Under the pieces are notes generated by a model. The model saw only the letters and a list, made by a program, of their open reading frames with translations, did no database searches and had not been told where the DNA came from. Below, piece after piece: positions 22,905 to 33,237 of a DNA stretch of 64,000 bases. Numbering within the stretch: the stretch's first letter is position 1; every line of letters begins with the position of its first letter. The stretch lies in assembly GCA_033297205.1 (NCBI GenBank), contig MU859174.1, positions 1-64,000 on the forward strand, written 5' to 3'. Source of the stretch: Pseudoneurospora amorphoporcata (lineage: Eukaryota > Ascomycota > Sordariomycetes > Sordariales > Sordariaceae). The translations under genes and the position numbers were made by a program.

Positions 22905-24113
22905 ATGTCTGGCAAGAACGACAAAGTCTTACAGCCAGCTTTGTTCCCAATGGAATATACTACGATGCCAATGTCATCCACTTCTACTTCTTCCAAGCCT
23001 AAGAGGCCGTTCGACATCAGCAACCTCATGTCTCCTCCTGGTCCAGCTCCTTACGAGACATTCAACCATCTTGACGCCGCAATGACAGTCTCAAAGCCCA
23101 TGTCCGCCGCAACCAGGCAGCTGGGACCGAACCCGCCTATATCTCCTCCCATCTCCCCCTACACCAGGGCCAGAAACTCGATCACAATGGACCCTCGCCT
23201 CTCCATTTCGGACAACGACCCGATTTTATACCCTGCTCCCGAAACCGCGGGTAGCCCTCCTTCCGAGCCGCTCTTCGTCCCTTCGGTTCCTTCAGCCGAG
23301 CCACTCGATGACCTGGTCGACAATCATATTGCTTCTCGGCCTCATAGCATTGTACGCGCCACATCGCCCCCGAAGAAGGAGGATTACGAGCTGGTGCTCT
23401 TTTTCAAGTCGGAGTGCCTGAAGATGTGGCAGAAGGATCCTCGGGACTGGCTCCGCAAGGAGCGCCAGTATATGCGAGCTGGTAAGAAGAACCACAACAA
23501 AACACGGCCCGTGGTTAACAAGCTTCCGACGATCTTGCCTGCCGCTCAACCCCCGGCTCCGGCCCCGAGACCCCAGGTGGCGAGAACCAGCAGCACTGGC
23601 CGCATCCAGAAGCCCAGGGTCACCAAGGCACCGGCCCAAAACCCTCGGCCGATTCGGGCAACTCCTACGCACTCTCGGCAGACGGCACGTGTTAGCGCCA
23701 CTCCTGAACCCAGGGCGCGAACAGTGGCGCCAAACAGGGAGGACAAGGATTTCGACTCTCTTCCCGACTACACGCCCAGCATTTTGACGCTTCCCAACTC
23801 TCCCGGCTGTCTCAAGGTCGACTGGAAGGGCAACCCGCTCGACTTGAGCAAGGATCCCAACCGGGCCCTTCTTCATGACGAGGAGCTCAGCCTTGCCGCC
23901 GCCCTTCGCCTGGATTGTGCGACCTACCTCACCAGCAAGAGGCGCATCTTCATGAGACGCATTGAGTGCGCCAAGATTGGAAAGGAGTTCCGCAAGACGG
24001 ACGCTCAGCAGGCGTGCAAGATCGACGTCAACAAGGCATCGAAGCTGTGGACGGCGTACGAGCGGGTCGGCTGGCTCGACCCTAAGCACATTGAGAGGTT
24101 CCTGTACAACTGA
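22905..24113 (+). CDS. SWIRM-domain protein, FUN19 type
   Basis: Likely chromatin-associated protein; the SWIRM fold is found in histone-modifying and remodelling complexes, and the fission yeast relatives Laf1/Laf2 bind an HDAC complex. Single exon, 402 residues. I chose ATG 22905 (ACATAATG-like context, MSGKNDK); the frame is open upstream but only with non-ATG starts. The N-terminal half is Pro/Ser-rich and disordered. A short conserved block, EDYELVLFFKSECLKMWQK and DPRDWLRKERQYM, lies near residues 163-195. A basic Pro/Arg linker follows. The C-terminal SWIRM domain covers about residues 305-400 and includes NRALLHDEELSLAAALRL, YLTSKRRIFMRRI and DVNKASKLWTAYERVGWLD. The leader is long and pyrimidine-rich with several upstream ATGs. 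Confidence 0.87.
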   Translation: MSGKNDKVLQPALFPMEYTTMPMSSTSTSSKPKRPFDISNLMSPPGPAPYETFNHLDAAMTVSKPMSAATRQLGPNPPISPPISPYTRARNSITMDPRLSISDNDPILYPAPETAGSPPSEPLFVPSVPSAEPLDDLVDNHIASRPHSIVRATSPPKKEDYELVLFFKSECLKMWQKDPRDWLRKERQYMRAGKKNHNKTRPVVNKLPTILPAAQPPAPAPRPQVARTSSTGRIQKPRVTKAPAQNPRPIRATPTHSRQTARVSATPEPRARTVAPNREDKDFDSLPDYTPSILTLPNSPGCLKVDWKGNPLDLSKDPNRALLHDEELSLAAALRLDCATYLTSKRRIFMRRIECAKIGKEFRKTDAQQACKIDVNKASKLWTAYERVGWLDPKHIERFLYN

Positions 24114-25616
24114 GAACCTTTCAAAGTCTTGGATGAGATGGTTTTTCTGACCGGGTTGTCTTTCATAACTTTGCTTTTTCATGGCTACTCAATTTGGCGT
24201 TTTTTTGGGGCGCATGGTACACTCCACTCATTGGTTTGGTTTGGTTGATGAACTGGCTTAGCTAGATTGATGACTTGGTTCGGGATTTTACCCCCCTTTT
24301 CATGGCCCTGGATATACCCCCGGAGTTTGGCTTGTGGAATCACTCTACTTTTTTTGCACTATTTATTGCTCTCGTGTTTTTTTCTCCCTTATTGCCCTGG
24401 ATTACATAACGAACACTTTGCATTTTCACGGTCGGTTGGTTGCCTTTGGTTTTTTCCTCGCTCACTCATACCACACAATTTCTTTTACTTTATTTGAAAC
24501 ACTCAGCTTCCGATGGGATTTGTTGTTCTCATGCGGTTATGGACTGACAATGGATGGGTTTCCTTGCTTACTCTTTTGCATTTTCGCTGGGAGACAAGAC
24601 ATCATGATGGACAACATAGCACAACATGGAGGGATGGGAGGGAGGAGGAAGAGATTGCTAACGTTTTAACGATATTATACCCCCTTTTCTTTCTTTTTCA
24701 CATGATTTGCTACTACTTGGCCTAATAAATGGCTAGAGGCTATGTAGTCGGCACTTTCCATAAAGGAACGGCTCATATGCTGATGATGGATGGATGGATG
24801 GATGGATAGCGCGATAGTACAGCGCGAAGTAACTAGCTAAGGAATACTGAATGGCGCATTCGGCGCATTATGATGGAATAAATGAGATCAAATAACTCCA
24901 GCAATTTACCACGTGTGAAAGTTTGATGATTGACGTTTGCTTCCATCTGGACATAGTGAGTCAATACGAGAACCTCCTTGTAGAGCTTTTGTGGCAACAA
25001 TGCTTGTTGTCGACAGCTGTTTTATTGCTCCCCAATGTGCTTTCTTTGGCCGGTGACATGTAGATAGCTAAGCGTACCGTGACCGGTCAATCTACGTACC
25101 TAAATATTCCGTTCTTTATCTGACATTTGATGGAAATACTAGGCAGATTGACTCGGTTCAACTTGTAATGCGATGTAACATAGCTCCAGGCTTGACTTGC
25201 CACACAGCTGAGGTCAGTCTGATTTTTAGGAGCAATTCTTCCGGGTCCGGGTCGATTTCACCGCCCAAGTTGATTACAAACCCGAGTGAATTTTACTAGT
25301 ACATAGGTGAAGGGGCGAAATGACCTCTGCGGAAAAACATGACGCCTGTAATGTATAACAGAATCGAGCATTTGGGGTTTTCACAGTGTTAATACATGAT
25401 TGGTGTTTAAGAGGTAAATGTCATGATTCATTATACCCTGTGTTGGCAAGGTCGGGTCACGCAGTGTAGACCCCATCCGGGCTTCAAGCCCGATGCTCCG
25501 TTCCTCCTGGGATACGCTCCCCCAGAGGAACAGACTAACAGACTATTCATACATGCAATCAAATCATTAGGTGAACATCCCTTCCTCCATTAACATCATC
25601 ACATCCCCCTTTTCGT
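24114..25616. other. Convergent intergenic region
   Basis: 1.5 kb between two convergent stop codons. T-rich 3' UTR of the SWIRM gene, a short GGAT repeat at about 24784-24808, and two neighbouring hairpins at 25478-25531 described separately. No gene. Confidence 0.45.
25478..25531. repeat. Two adjacent hairpins in SDR 3' flank
   Basis: CGGGCTT-C-AAGCCCG (25478-25492) is followed by GTTCCTCCTGGG ... CCCAGAGGAAC (25500-25531), an 11-bp stem with one bulged C. They lie about 85 bp past the stop codon of the SDR gene, within its likely 3' UTR. The role is unknown. Confidence 0.5.
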
Positions 25617-26708
25617 TTAGAGCCCAGCAGCCAACTTGTACCCACCATCAACAGCCAACGTTTCGCCATTGATGAACTGATTTGACACCAACGCCAGCAC
25701 CGCCTGCGCCATATCGATATCGCGACCAGGACGAGCAGCAGGGTATTTTTCCTCGTACTTCTCCTTGGGGATATGGCTCTTCTGGTACTTGTCGCTCTCC
25801 TCAGCCGTCATCTCGCTGGGGAAGGGACCCGGCGCGATGCTGTTGACGCGGATCTTGAGCCCGGCGTTGGCGATTTCAGCGGCGAGCATGCGGTTCAAGT
25901 GAATAGCGGCCGCCTTGCTAGCGTTGTAGCTAAAGTGGTGCTGCGCCGACTTGACCTGGCCGCTGATGCTGCTGATGTTGACCACGGTGCCGGACCAGCC
26001 GGGGTGGCGCTCGGTGCTAGCCTGCAAGAGGGGAAGGAAGGCAGACGTCATAAAGTAAATGCTGGCCACGTTGGTGCGGTAGGTATCTGTCCAGTCGTCG
26101 AAAGTAGCGTCCTTGTTCTCGAACAAGTTGTGCTTGAGCTCCTTGGGGTCGCTGGCCTCGGTGGTTATGCTGGAGCTGGAGACACCGGCGTTGTTGACCA
26201 GTATACAGAGACACTTCTCGCGGGATTCGATCTCCTTGACCAGAGCAGCAATGTCCTCTTTCTTGGTCACGTCCGCCTGCAGGGCGATGATCTCGCCCTC
26301 GATGTCCTTGTTGTAGATCTCTACAACCTTGTCCAACTTCTCCTTGTTGCGGCCGGCGATGTACACCTTGGCACCGTTAACGGCGAGGGTTTGTGTGGCC
26401 ATCAGGCCGATGCCGGTGCCGCCGCCGGTGACGAGAGCGACGCGGCCTGAGAGGTTGAAGAGAGAGTTGCGGTTGAGCTCAGCGTGGCTGGCTGCAGAGG
26501 CGGACTTGGTTCCGGACGACATTTTACTGGATTGTTGGTAGAGAGGCAGTGGGAGACTGGTTCTTGGGAGTTTTGATGAACTTGTGGTTGGGGTTGTTGG
26601 GGTCACTAGAGTGGTTCGTGCGAGTGTGTTGAGTGCTCTGAATTTGAGTGTAGAAAGAGAAGGCCTGGTAGAAGGTCTAATGAAGCGTGTGGGTAGAGAT
26701 TGGATCAT
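25617..26708 (-). CDS. Short-chain dehydrogenase/reductase
   Basis: NAD(P)-dependent oxidoreductase with a classical Rossmann fold; single exon, 363 residues. Cofactor loop TGGGTGIG (near residue 93), structural NNAG (ILVNNAGVS), catalytic Ser in VVNISSISG, and catalytic YNASK. A C-terminal block FINGETLAVDGGYKLA closes the fold. A GRNKEK sequence after strand 2 suggests NADP preference. The pattern is close to 3-oxoacyl-reductase/RhlG-type SDRs, but the substrate is unknown. The first 62 residues are rich in Arg, Ser and Thr, contain no acidic residue and look like a mitochondrial presequence. A second in-frame ATG (26522, context TAAAATG, MSSGTK) would give a protein without it. Both isoforms are possible. 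Confidence 0.9.
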   Translation of the reverse strand: MIQSLPTRFIRPSTRPSLSTLKFRALNTLARTTLVTPTTPTTSSSKLPRTSLPLPLYQQSSKMSSGTKSASAASHAELNRNSLFNLSGRVALVTGGGTGIGLMATQTLAVNGAKVYIAGRNKEKLDKVVEIYNKDIEGEIIALQADVTKKEDIAALVKEIESREKCLCILVNNAGVSSSSITTEASDPKELKHNLFENKDATFDDWTDTYRTNVASIYFMTSAFLPLLQASTERHPGWSGTVVNISSISGQVKSAQHHFSYNASKAAAIHLNRMLAAEIANAGLKIRVNSIAPGPFPSEMTAEESDKYQKSHIPKEKYEEKYPAARPGRDIDMAQAVLALVSNQFINGETLAVDGGYKLAAGL

Positions 26709-27538
26709 TGTATGAAGTCAGAAGAGAAAGAAGAAAAGGGGGTTTTTGGAAGAGAGGAGCTTGTTTATATGCCGTGCTGACGTTCTGCAAAATGCATTCA
26801 AAAATGGAAGTCAACAACGCAACACATCGAGATCAGTCATCCCAACTTATTGCGGTGGAAAGAGCAACGAAGAAGCGCAATGAAAGTCATGACGAAATCG
26901 ATTTGAGCCCATGCAACTACTGACGAAATCCATGCTGGTGCGCCTTCCCTTTTCATCGAATTTTGGGGGAATTGGCGAATCAGCGTCCATTGACCGGAGC
27001 AACCCCGCTGCCTTGTCACCTCAACCCCACTGCGGACATCAACTATGGACAGGGCCATAGCGCCACCCAGTGGACTTGTAAGGTCGTGGACCCTTGAAGT
27101 TGCAACAGTTGGACAACGACGACACGAAGAGTTCAACAGTTACGGTGAAAGTGATGTAACTGAAGAAAGCGGAAAGATATATACAGCCATTTTGGAGTTA
27201 TATATCAGAACAGCCAAGTCTTGGGATATAAAGGGCCTATTGTCAGGTACACATCGATCTTCAGCCGTGGTAAGAACACTACAGTACCCGGAGGTACAAA
27301 GACCAAGAGCCCGACTGATCAAAGGATCATTCTTTCCACTTGTATCACGCAAGATTGATGTCACGGCATGTAGGGAAAGTGCGGTGCAGGTCTGATGGCA
27401 TGATCCGATTGTCGGAATGTGCATCATCTGGCAATGGTTATACTTCCCCAAACAGAAATAGATTCCCTTTCACCGCTCTCCAGTCTCCTTCATCCCCGTA
27501 ATCCCTTCTCAAATCAAACCCCACACCCTAAGATCACA
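26709..27538. other. SDR promoter region / transporter 3' flank
   Basis: 0.83 kb. Contains the SDR promoter (-) and the 3' UTR of the acetate-transporter family gene (-). No gene seen. Confidence 0.45.
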
Positions 27539-28571
27539 TCAGTCGCGATGCTCCCGATGCTCCGCAGCCGCCAGTTCAATATCAGTCCTGGGCCAAAAGT
27601 GGCTCAAGTCACCGACGGGAAGGTTCAAAGTGATTCTCATCTCGCCAGCCATGATGATGAAACACATGTACCATCCAAGAAGAGCCACGACGAGCAGCAG
27701 TGCACCACCTCCCTGTTCAACAAGTTAGCGGGAAACATCAAAATTACTCTCCTCAACTCCCTCGAAAATGGAAAGGGAGAATTTACCTTCTGCAACCTCC
27801 CCGCCATCTCAAACTCACCCTCCCCAACCTTCCAATAGGCCCCGGAAAGCACCCAACAAGCCACACTAACCAGCAAAAAGATAAGCGCAAAGACTGTGTT
27901 GATCTTGCAAGTAAACACAACAAACGTAAACAACGCAAACCCCCAAACAATCAGGTACAGCGCAATCCCGGCGTTATACTCGGGTGTCAGGGCGCCGCCG
28001 CCGGTAGGGACATCCTGGGCCGCCTCATAAGGCGCAGCGAGCTGGAGCGTGGGCAGCTGCAACATCCCAAACGACAGCCAGAAGACGGCGAAGAGGAGGA
28101 GGACGGGGCCGACGAAGAAGAAGATGCCTCTGTTCATCCCTAGGGTTAGAGATCGGCAAAAAATAGGATGGGTAGGAAGCGAGGGCTCATCGAGGTGTTG
28201 ACTTACACAACAGGCGTAAGTCCTTGCGCGCCACCATATCCCATAAGGACCATGGAGAAGGTAAAAGTAGAGATCACGAAGCTTTGAGTGGGCAGAGCAT
28301 ACCAACGTCAGTCAAGTCTTTCGGCCAACCGCAACACCTTGAGCCAAATCAAGAGGCGAAAAAGCACATACCCAACAAACCCGAGCGCAGTCGGATTAGC
28401 AAACCTCCTGTTGTAGTCTCCGACATAAGGAACTTGCGGCGTGAGATAGAGTTTCTCAAAGAGCTCGGGCGATATGGTGACACCGGTCGTGGACCGGTGG
28501 AGGTGGCCCTTTTCCTCATCGTGGATGACTCTGGTGCCGTTGTGGGTTGAGATTGATTCTGTTGTTTCCAT
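27539..28571 (-). CDS. GPR1/FUN34/YaaH family protein, acetate transporter type
   Basis: Six-helix plasma-membrane protein of the family that includes Ady2/Ato1 and AcpA (acetate/ammonium export or uptake). Four exons: 28571-28372, 28281-28207, 28129-27787 and 27712-27539; 263 residues. Splicing restores ALGFVGFVISTFTFSM, GLTPVVGIFFFVGPV and RLQKGGGALLLVVALLGW at the junctions. The family hallmark at the start of TM1 reads RFANPTALGFVGF, related to the NPAPLGL signature. MVLMGYGGAQGLTPV, EYNAGIALYLIVWGFALF and the YNAGI/ SVACWVLSGAYW helices are also typical. I chose the ATG at 28571 (METTESIS). An in-frame ATG at 28673 would add 34 residues. The intron at 28206-28130 ends AACAG; a nearer AG gives the wrong frame. 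Confidence 0.87.
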
Positions 28572-29448
28572 GATCGGCTTCCGTTGTTTCCCTTCGTTCT
28601 TGCGCGAGTTTGTCGGTTTTGCTATGGAGACACCGTCTTTCTGCAGATTCGAGCGAGCCATAAACAAAGACAACGAAGATCAAAGTAAGAAAAGGTAATG
28701 GACATATTTCCTCTGTCTAGTTTCTTTATGTGAACCAGGTTCTCACCTTCAGACTGCATCAATGTGCAAACCGGAACTCATCTTACAATAGGGCATAGCT
28801 AGATCAATATCATACTAACTCTTTGGTTACCCAATCATGATCTCGGATCTGGTGTTCCGAGATGTCAACCTAAGCGATTTGCAATTCTTCTTAGGTATAA
28901 GTATTAGTATCGGCCGCCTTACCGTGTGTCGCTGATATCTGGCTTTTAGATGTACATCACTTACTGTCACACGGCGTCTTGTTGGATAAAGGACCGCAGA
29001 ACCACCCAACAACGCTGTGCAGGGAGTTCTTGTGCCGCACGTTGGATGACCGGACTTCAGAAGTCGTTCCCGCGCTGGATGCATTTGTGGTTGGCAGCCA
29101 CGAAGCTATTCGAGGAGTAGCAACATATTCAATCAAGCCTGACGAGATTGTTATTGGGTCCTGACTTTGAACCGTTCCCGCCAGACGAACCACACTAACC
29201 ACCTACTCCATATCCCAGCTTTTTACACTATTCGGCATGATATCTGCCGACATATGTCAAGGCTGACACGCATCAATACACGGAGCGAGTTGGTCCAGTT
29301 GTGCGGGAAGCTGAACCAAGCATCGTGGTACAAAAGCGGCTGGCTGTCCCATCAGCCACCATCGGTTTTGGAAGGCTATGGACTGTTACCCACCATGGTA
29401 TATGAAACTAAATATATACGATCACGACTTGGCTATGAAATATAGAAG
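28572..29448. other. Intergenic region before TIR element
   Basis: 0.88 kb with the promoter of the acetate-transporter family gene. No gene; it ends at the left inverted repeat of the element at 29449. Confidence 0.45.
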
Positions 29449-29851
29449 GTCTTTTCGCACTGCCATAAAAGTCTTCCTACACTGTCAGCAAAAAGGCATA
29501 TGCATATAACTCCGCCAAATTTAAAGTAAGAGGTATAAGAGTGGGGTTGGAATTTTTAGTATTTTTTACACTATAATACAGCATTTATAAGGAATTTTTA
29601 TCTAGCCTCTAGCGTTTTTCTAAAACGAAATATTAAATAGGAATAAATTTTATTTAAATCTTTACCAGTTTTAGTCTTAACTCTCTGCCGAGTAACGTTG
29701 CAATATAGTCGTGGGTACTATATTATAGAGAAAAAAATGAGAAAAATTTCAATACTACTCTTACTTACCTAAGCCTCCATTCGTATAAGTTACACCTAGT
29801 TTCATTTTTTTACTACAGTGTAAAAAGACTTTTATGGCAGTGCGAAAAGAC
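29449..29851. mobile_element. 403-bp terminal-inverted-repeat element (MITE), AT-rich, RIP-like
   Basis: The ends are 37-bp inverted repeats: 29449-29485 (GTCTTTTCGCACTGCCATAA...) and 29815-29851 (...TTATGGCAGTGCGAAAAGAC). They match at 35 of 37 positions; the two differences are CC versus TT, the direction expected from RIP. The 329-bp interior is strikingly AT-rich compared with its surroundings and has no ORF. Size, terminal repeats and lack of coding capacity fit a MITE mobilised by a DNA transposase elsewhere. No clear target-site duplication was found, so the superfamily is open. Confidence 0.82.
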
Positions 29852-29977
29852 GTTCTCATGAAATAACCCATAAATTCAAAAGCGGCGAGGTAGGTAGTCG
29901 AGGCGGGATCTCAGTTTGAACCTGTGGATCTTGCACACCGAGCCATCTAACGCATACCATCTAATAGGTCTAAAAAA

Positions 29978-31753
29978 TCAGAACGTCACCTCTTCAGTAC
30001 TCTCCCTCACCCTATTCATCAAATCTTGCAAGTCCTTCTCATCCTTCCCACCCACCACCACATCGCCAATGCTCTTCACCTCCTTCACCCCATCGCTCGT
30101 ATTATCCTCATACCATGCCATGATCAGCATCCGCCCGCTTTCAAACTCCTCCCTCCACGTCTCCATGAACTCCTTCCTCGATCTCGTTATAGTAGTAGAA
30201 AAACTGCTTGCGCAAGTCATGCCCCTACTCGTAAAGTGCCCCTTGAGTAACGGCAGCGCCAGCGAGCCCGACGTTCTCACGTTCAAATCGACAATGTAAT
30301 GCGCCGTCTTCTGGCCATCCGCCGACGAGACCCCGTTCCGCTGTAGTTGTTCACCCCTTGGAATATGCTTCGTCTCCAAAATATCGATACCCACCGGCCC
30401 AATATACCCATGCTTCCCCACCCACTCAGCCGTCTGCCTCATGATCGCCTCAAACTTCTCCTTCAGCCTTTCCTGGCGCGCATAGTTGATGGTACTTCCA
30501 ATCCACGCATTATCCTCATTAATAATCTGCTCCGACGCCGCCAAAAAGTGCGCCTCCCCTCCTTCGCCCACCAAAAACGTCACCCCGTAATCCCCTAGCG
30601 GATCACGCACCATCTCGCTCAGCACCACACTCCCAGGCTTCATCTGTGTGTTTTTGGCCGTCACCTGCGACAGCAGCTTCCTCAGCACTCCCGTCTCGTC
30701 GTCCGTCAACTCCTTCACCAGATCCCTCTTTTTTGCTTCGTCACTAACCACCCACGTCCCCGCCCCGCCAAACGTCTGCTGAGTCTTGAACACAAAGGGC
30801 GCCTGTTTGGCTTCCACATTTCCAACGATCTTCTTCATCTGCTCGTCCACCCATCGTCCTCTTTTCCCGGTACACCCAGCGGGGATATATTTCATTCCCC
30901 CTTTTACAGACAGATCCTCCTCCTTACAAACCTCGCAGCATTTTTCAGGTGTTACCGGCGGAACATATCCCTCAACATCAACCACCTCCGCCCTCGGTGT
31001 CGGCAGTCCCGACTCCGCCAGCCCAGCCTTGCTGTTCAAAAACCACTGCGTCTCCTGGCCCACCACCAGCGGATACCCTTCTTTTTCCAAATCGTCAAGC
31101 ATGATTTTCACCGCCAACCGCTCAATCCCCAGCTCTTTGACGGGGATCTCAGCGGGTCCAGAACAAAATACCAACCTCGGTCTCTGCTCGGGGCTAAGCA
31201 CGGCGAGTGTCTGTTCAGCTTCGTGGGCGTCATGAGCTTCTTGCTCGGCGGAACCCGGCTGGACATTAAAAAAGATGGTGGGCGTTTGGGGACCGCCGGC
31301 GATGAAGGCGTCGCGTTGCGGGAGCAGAGAGAGGTATTTCAGGGCTATGGTGCGTTGGAAGTCCGACGTCCCTTTGTGCGGGTTGGAGGCGGCATCGGCA
31401 ACAGCTTTGAGCTCGGAGAGGGGAATGTTGTTGAAGGGGCTATCTTGGTAGAGATATTTCTTGTTGCGAGGAAAGGAAGGAGTCAGGGCGATGGCGGAGT
31501 TGACGCCGCAAAGGACGAGGCCGAGGCGGAGGTGGGCGGTGGAAGGGTCGGCGAGCTTGTAGAGGTCGGTTAGGGTGGTGTCGAGACGGATGGTGGGGAG
31601 GTTTATGGATGTGGAACCCATCTTGAGGGTGGTGGTTGTTGGGGTTTGGTTCGAAGTTGTTTTGTAAAGTCTTCGCGGGGAGAGGATGGATGTAGGGTTT
31701 TTGAAAACTGTGGTTGGGGAATGATGGACGAGGTGTCGACTTATGATCCTCAT
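29978..31753 (-). CDS. ATP-grasp domain protein, fungal
   Basis: Single exon, 591 residues. It resembles the fungal proteins annotated as solid-state-culture-expressed ATP-grasp proteins; substrate and product are unknown. The ATP-grasp core covers about residues 315-560: PFVFKTQQTFGGAGTWVVS (Lys and glycine-rich loop), SVVLSEMVRDPLGDYGVTF, GEAHFLAASEQIINEDNAWIG, YIGPVGIDILE and YIVDLNVRTSGS, where Asp/Asn supply metal ligands. A Cys-rich stretch KCCEVCKEEDL near residue 275 and AGCTGKRGRW after it are unusual. The first 44 residues are basic and Ser/Thr-rich, like a mitochondrial presequence, and a second Met (31621, MGSTSINLP) follows, so a shorter cytosolic form is possible. The stop lies 126 bp from the TIR element. 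Confidence 0.85.
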   Translation of the reverse strand: MRIISRHLVHHSPTTVFKNPTSILSPRRLYKTTSNQTPTTTTLKMGSTSINLPTIRLDTTLTDLYKLADPSTAHLRLGLVLCGVNSAIALTPSFPRNKKYLYQDSPFNNIPLSELKAVADAASNPHKGTSDFQRTIALKYLSLLPQRDAFIAGGPQTPTIFFNVQPGSAEQEAHDAHEAEQTLAVLSPEQRPRLVFCSGPAEIPVKELGIERLAVKIMLDDLEKEGYPLVVGQETQWFLNSKAGLAESGLPTPRAEVVDVEGYVPPVTPEKCCEVCKEEDLSVKGGMKYIPAGCTGKRGRWVDEQMKKIVGNVEAKQAPFVFKTQQTFGGAGTWVVSDEAKKRDLVKELTDDETGVLRKLLSQVTAKNTQMKPGSVVLSEMVRDPLGDYGVTFLVGEGGEAHFLAASEQIINEDNAWIGSTINYARQERLKEKFEAIMRQTAEWVGKHGYIGPVGIDILETKHIPRGEQLQRNGVSSADGQKTAHYIVDLNVRTSGSLALPLLKGHFTSRGMTCASSFSTTITRSRKEFMETWREEFESGRMLIMAWYEDNTSDGVKEVKSIGDVVVGGKDEKDLQDLMNRVRESTEEVTF

Positions 31754-33237
31754 TGTGAAGGACTGATGTTAGGTAAGTACGGGCAATGCCGCGCGTTTTG
31801 TACTTGCGTCGATCTAGAATATGCACTCGCTGGTTTTATGCATACGCAGGGACTTTGAAACCACTTTCTAGTCTAGCTGTTGAAAGTGGGAATGACAATC
31901 ACTAAGACATGTGATGGTTTGTGGTTTTCAATACAAACGAGCGAAAACATACCAAGTATGTCAACCACGTCATTTGAAATTCAATTGTTGGGTTTCAAAC
32001 AGACTATCAGACTCCTACCCGGTTATCAACGGTAACTCACATCAGTCAGATATCTTGCAGGCCGCTATCATCGCCAGTGTTGAGGCAAAAGTTGGGTCTG
32101 GCGATAAGACAAATGACATCATTTTCGGAGCAAGTGTACAATTCAATACTGGTTTATTTGTTAATTTGGTTCTTCGGCCATGGGCTGAGCAGGGGGATTC
32201 GGAGCTCTCATTGGCCGCCAAAGAGATAAATCGGCCTCCGTTTAAAGCGTTATAGGATACGGCAAAGGATAAAAACGCTATAAAAGCCTCTTAATGCCTC
32301 TATCTGTTTATTCTCCAGGCCCTCATGGCTAGAAGATATAAGAGAGCAATCCCCTTCGACCGACGACGGCACCCGTCCGCTCGAAATCCGAATACTTTTC
32401 TACTTTGACTGGCTCAAGTATGGAGATAGGCGTTTTTTGTATCAAACTAACAAACAAACCAGGGTTGGATTGTATTGGGAAGCCGGGCTGGACTCTTTGG
32501 GTGACAGTGACGGGACAGGGTGAGCGGGTCTCGCCGAAATGATCGACCGGGACATTGACATGCAAGACACACCTTGGCGCCGACCCGGGACGGCTATTCA
32601 TGTGCGGATGAGACTGCATAGCCTGGGTCAACATATTCCGGTCAATCACTTGCAAGAAAGATAACAAAGAAACTCCGACGAGGCACTTCAGGACTCGTGG
32701 ATTAGGTATATTCACAAAGACACGTCTCAAGGGGAATAGGAGCATGCTTGACGTACCGACCCCTAGTGATTATGTCGTCCGAGTCTGGAGTGAATTTATT
32801 GAGTGGTGTGGCGAGACAGAGTAAAAGAGCTGAGAGAAATGCATGGATTGCAGATGGTTCATAGAACCAATCTTCAGTTTATCGGGAGGTTGTCAAACGA
32901 TAGGTTAGGGAGGCTGCCGCATCAGGCAGGTCCGGAAATCTGAGTGGCCGCCGTGATATCAAGGTAATACAAAGCCCGCTCTCCTCTCCATAGTTCCTCA
33001 CTTGGTAAAGTCCTCTCACAGCCCATCCAGTCAACGCACCTCCTGGAAGATTGCGTAGAAGTCAGAGTAAGGGATTGTCGTTAACTTGCGTTCTGTTCTG
33101 TTGGTCCAGTTGTTTAAACCTGCATATGTACACCGGCATCCGATCGGTCAGCCCTCTCACCTAACGAGGTTCTGTTCTCACCCTCTGGTGGACTACCACT
33201 CCCGGCCTCCGCATTCAACTTCCATTTCACTCATCTT
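31754..33237. other. Intergenic region
   Basis: 1.48 kb between the start of the ATP-grasp gene (-) and the stop of NUXM (-). Promoter of the first and 3' UTR of the second. No other gene recognised. Confidence 0.45.

Noticed and set aside
23292..24182. 296-residue minus-strand ORF over the SWIRM gene
   Set aside because: The plus strand encodes a recognisable SWIRM domain; the reverse reading has no motif.
25773..26450. 225-residue plus-strand ORF over the SDR gene
   Set aside because: It mirrors the codons of the SDR core; no independent evidence.
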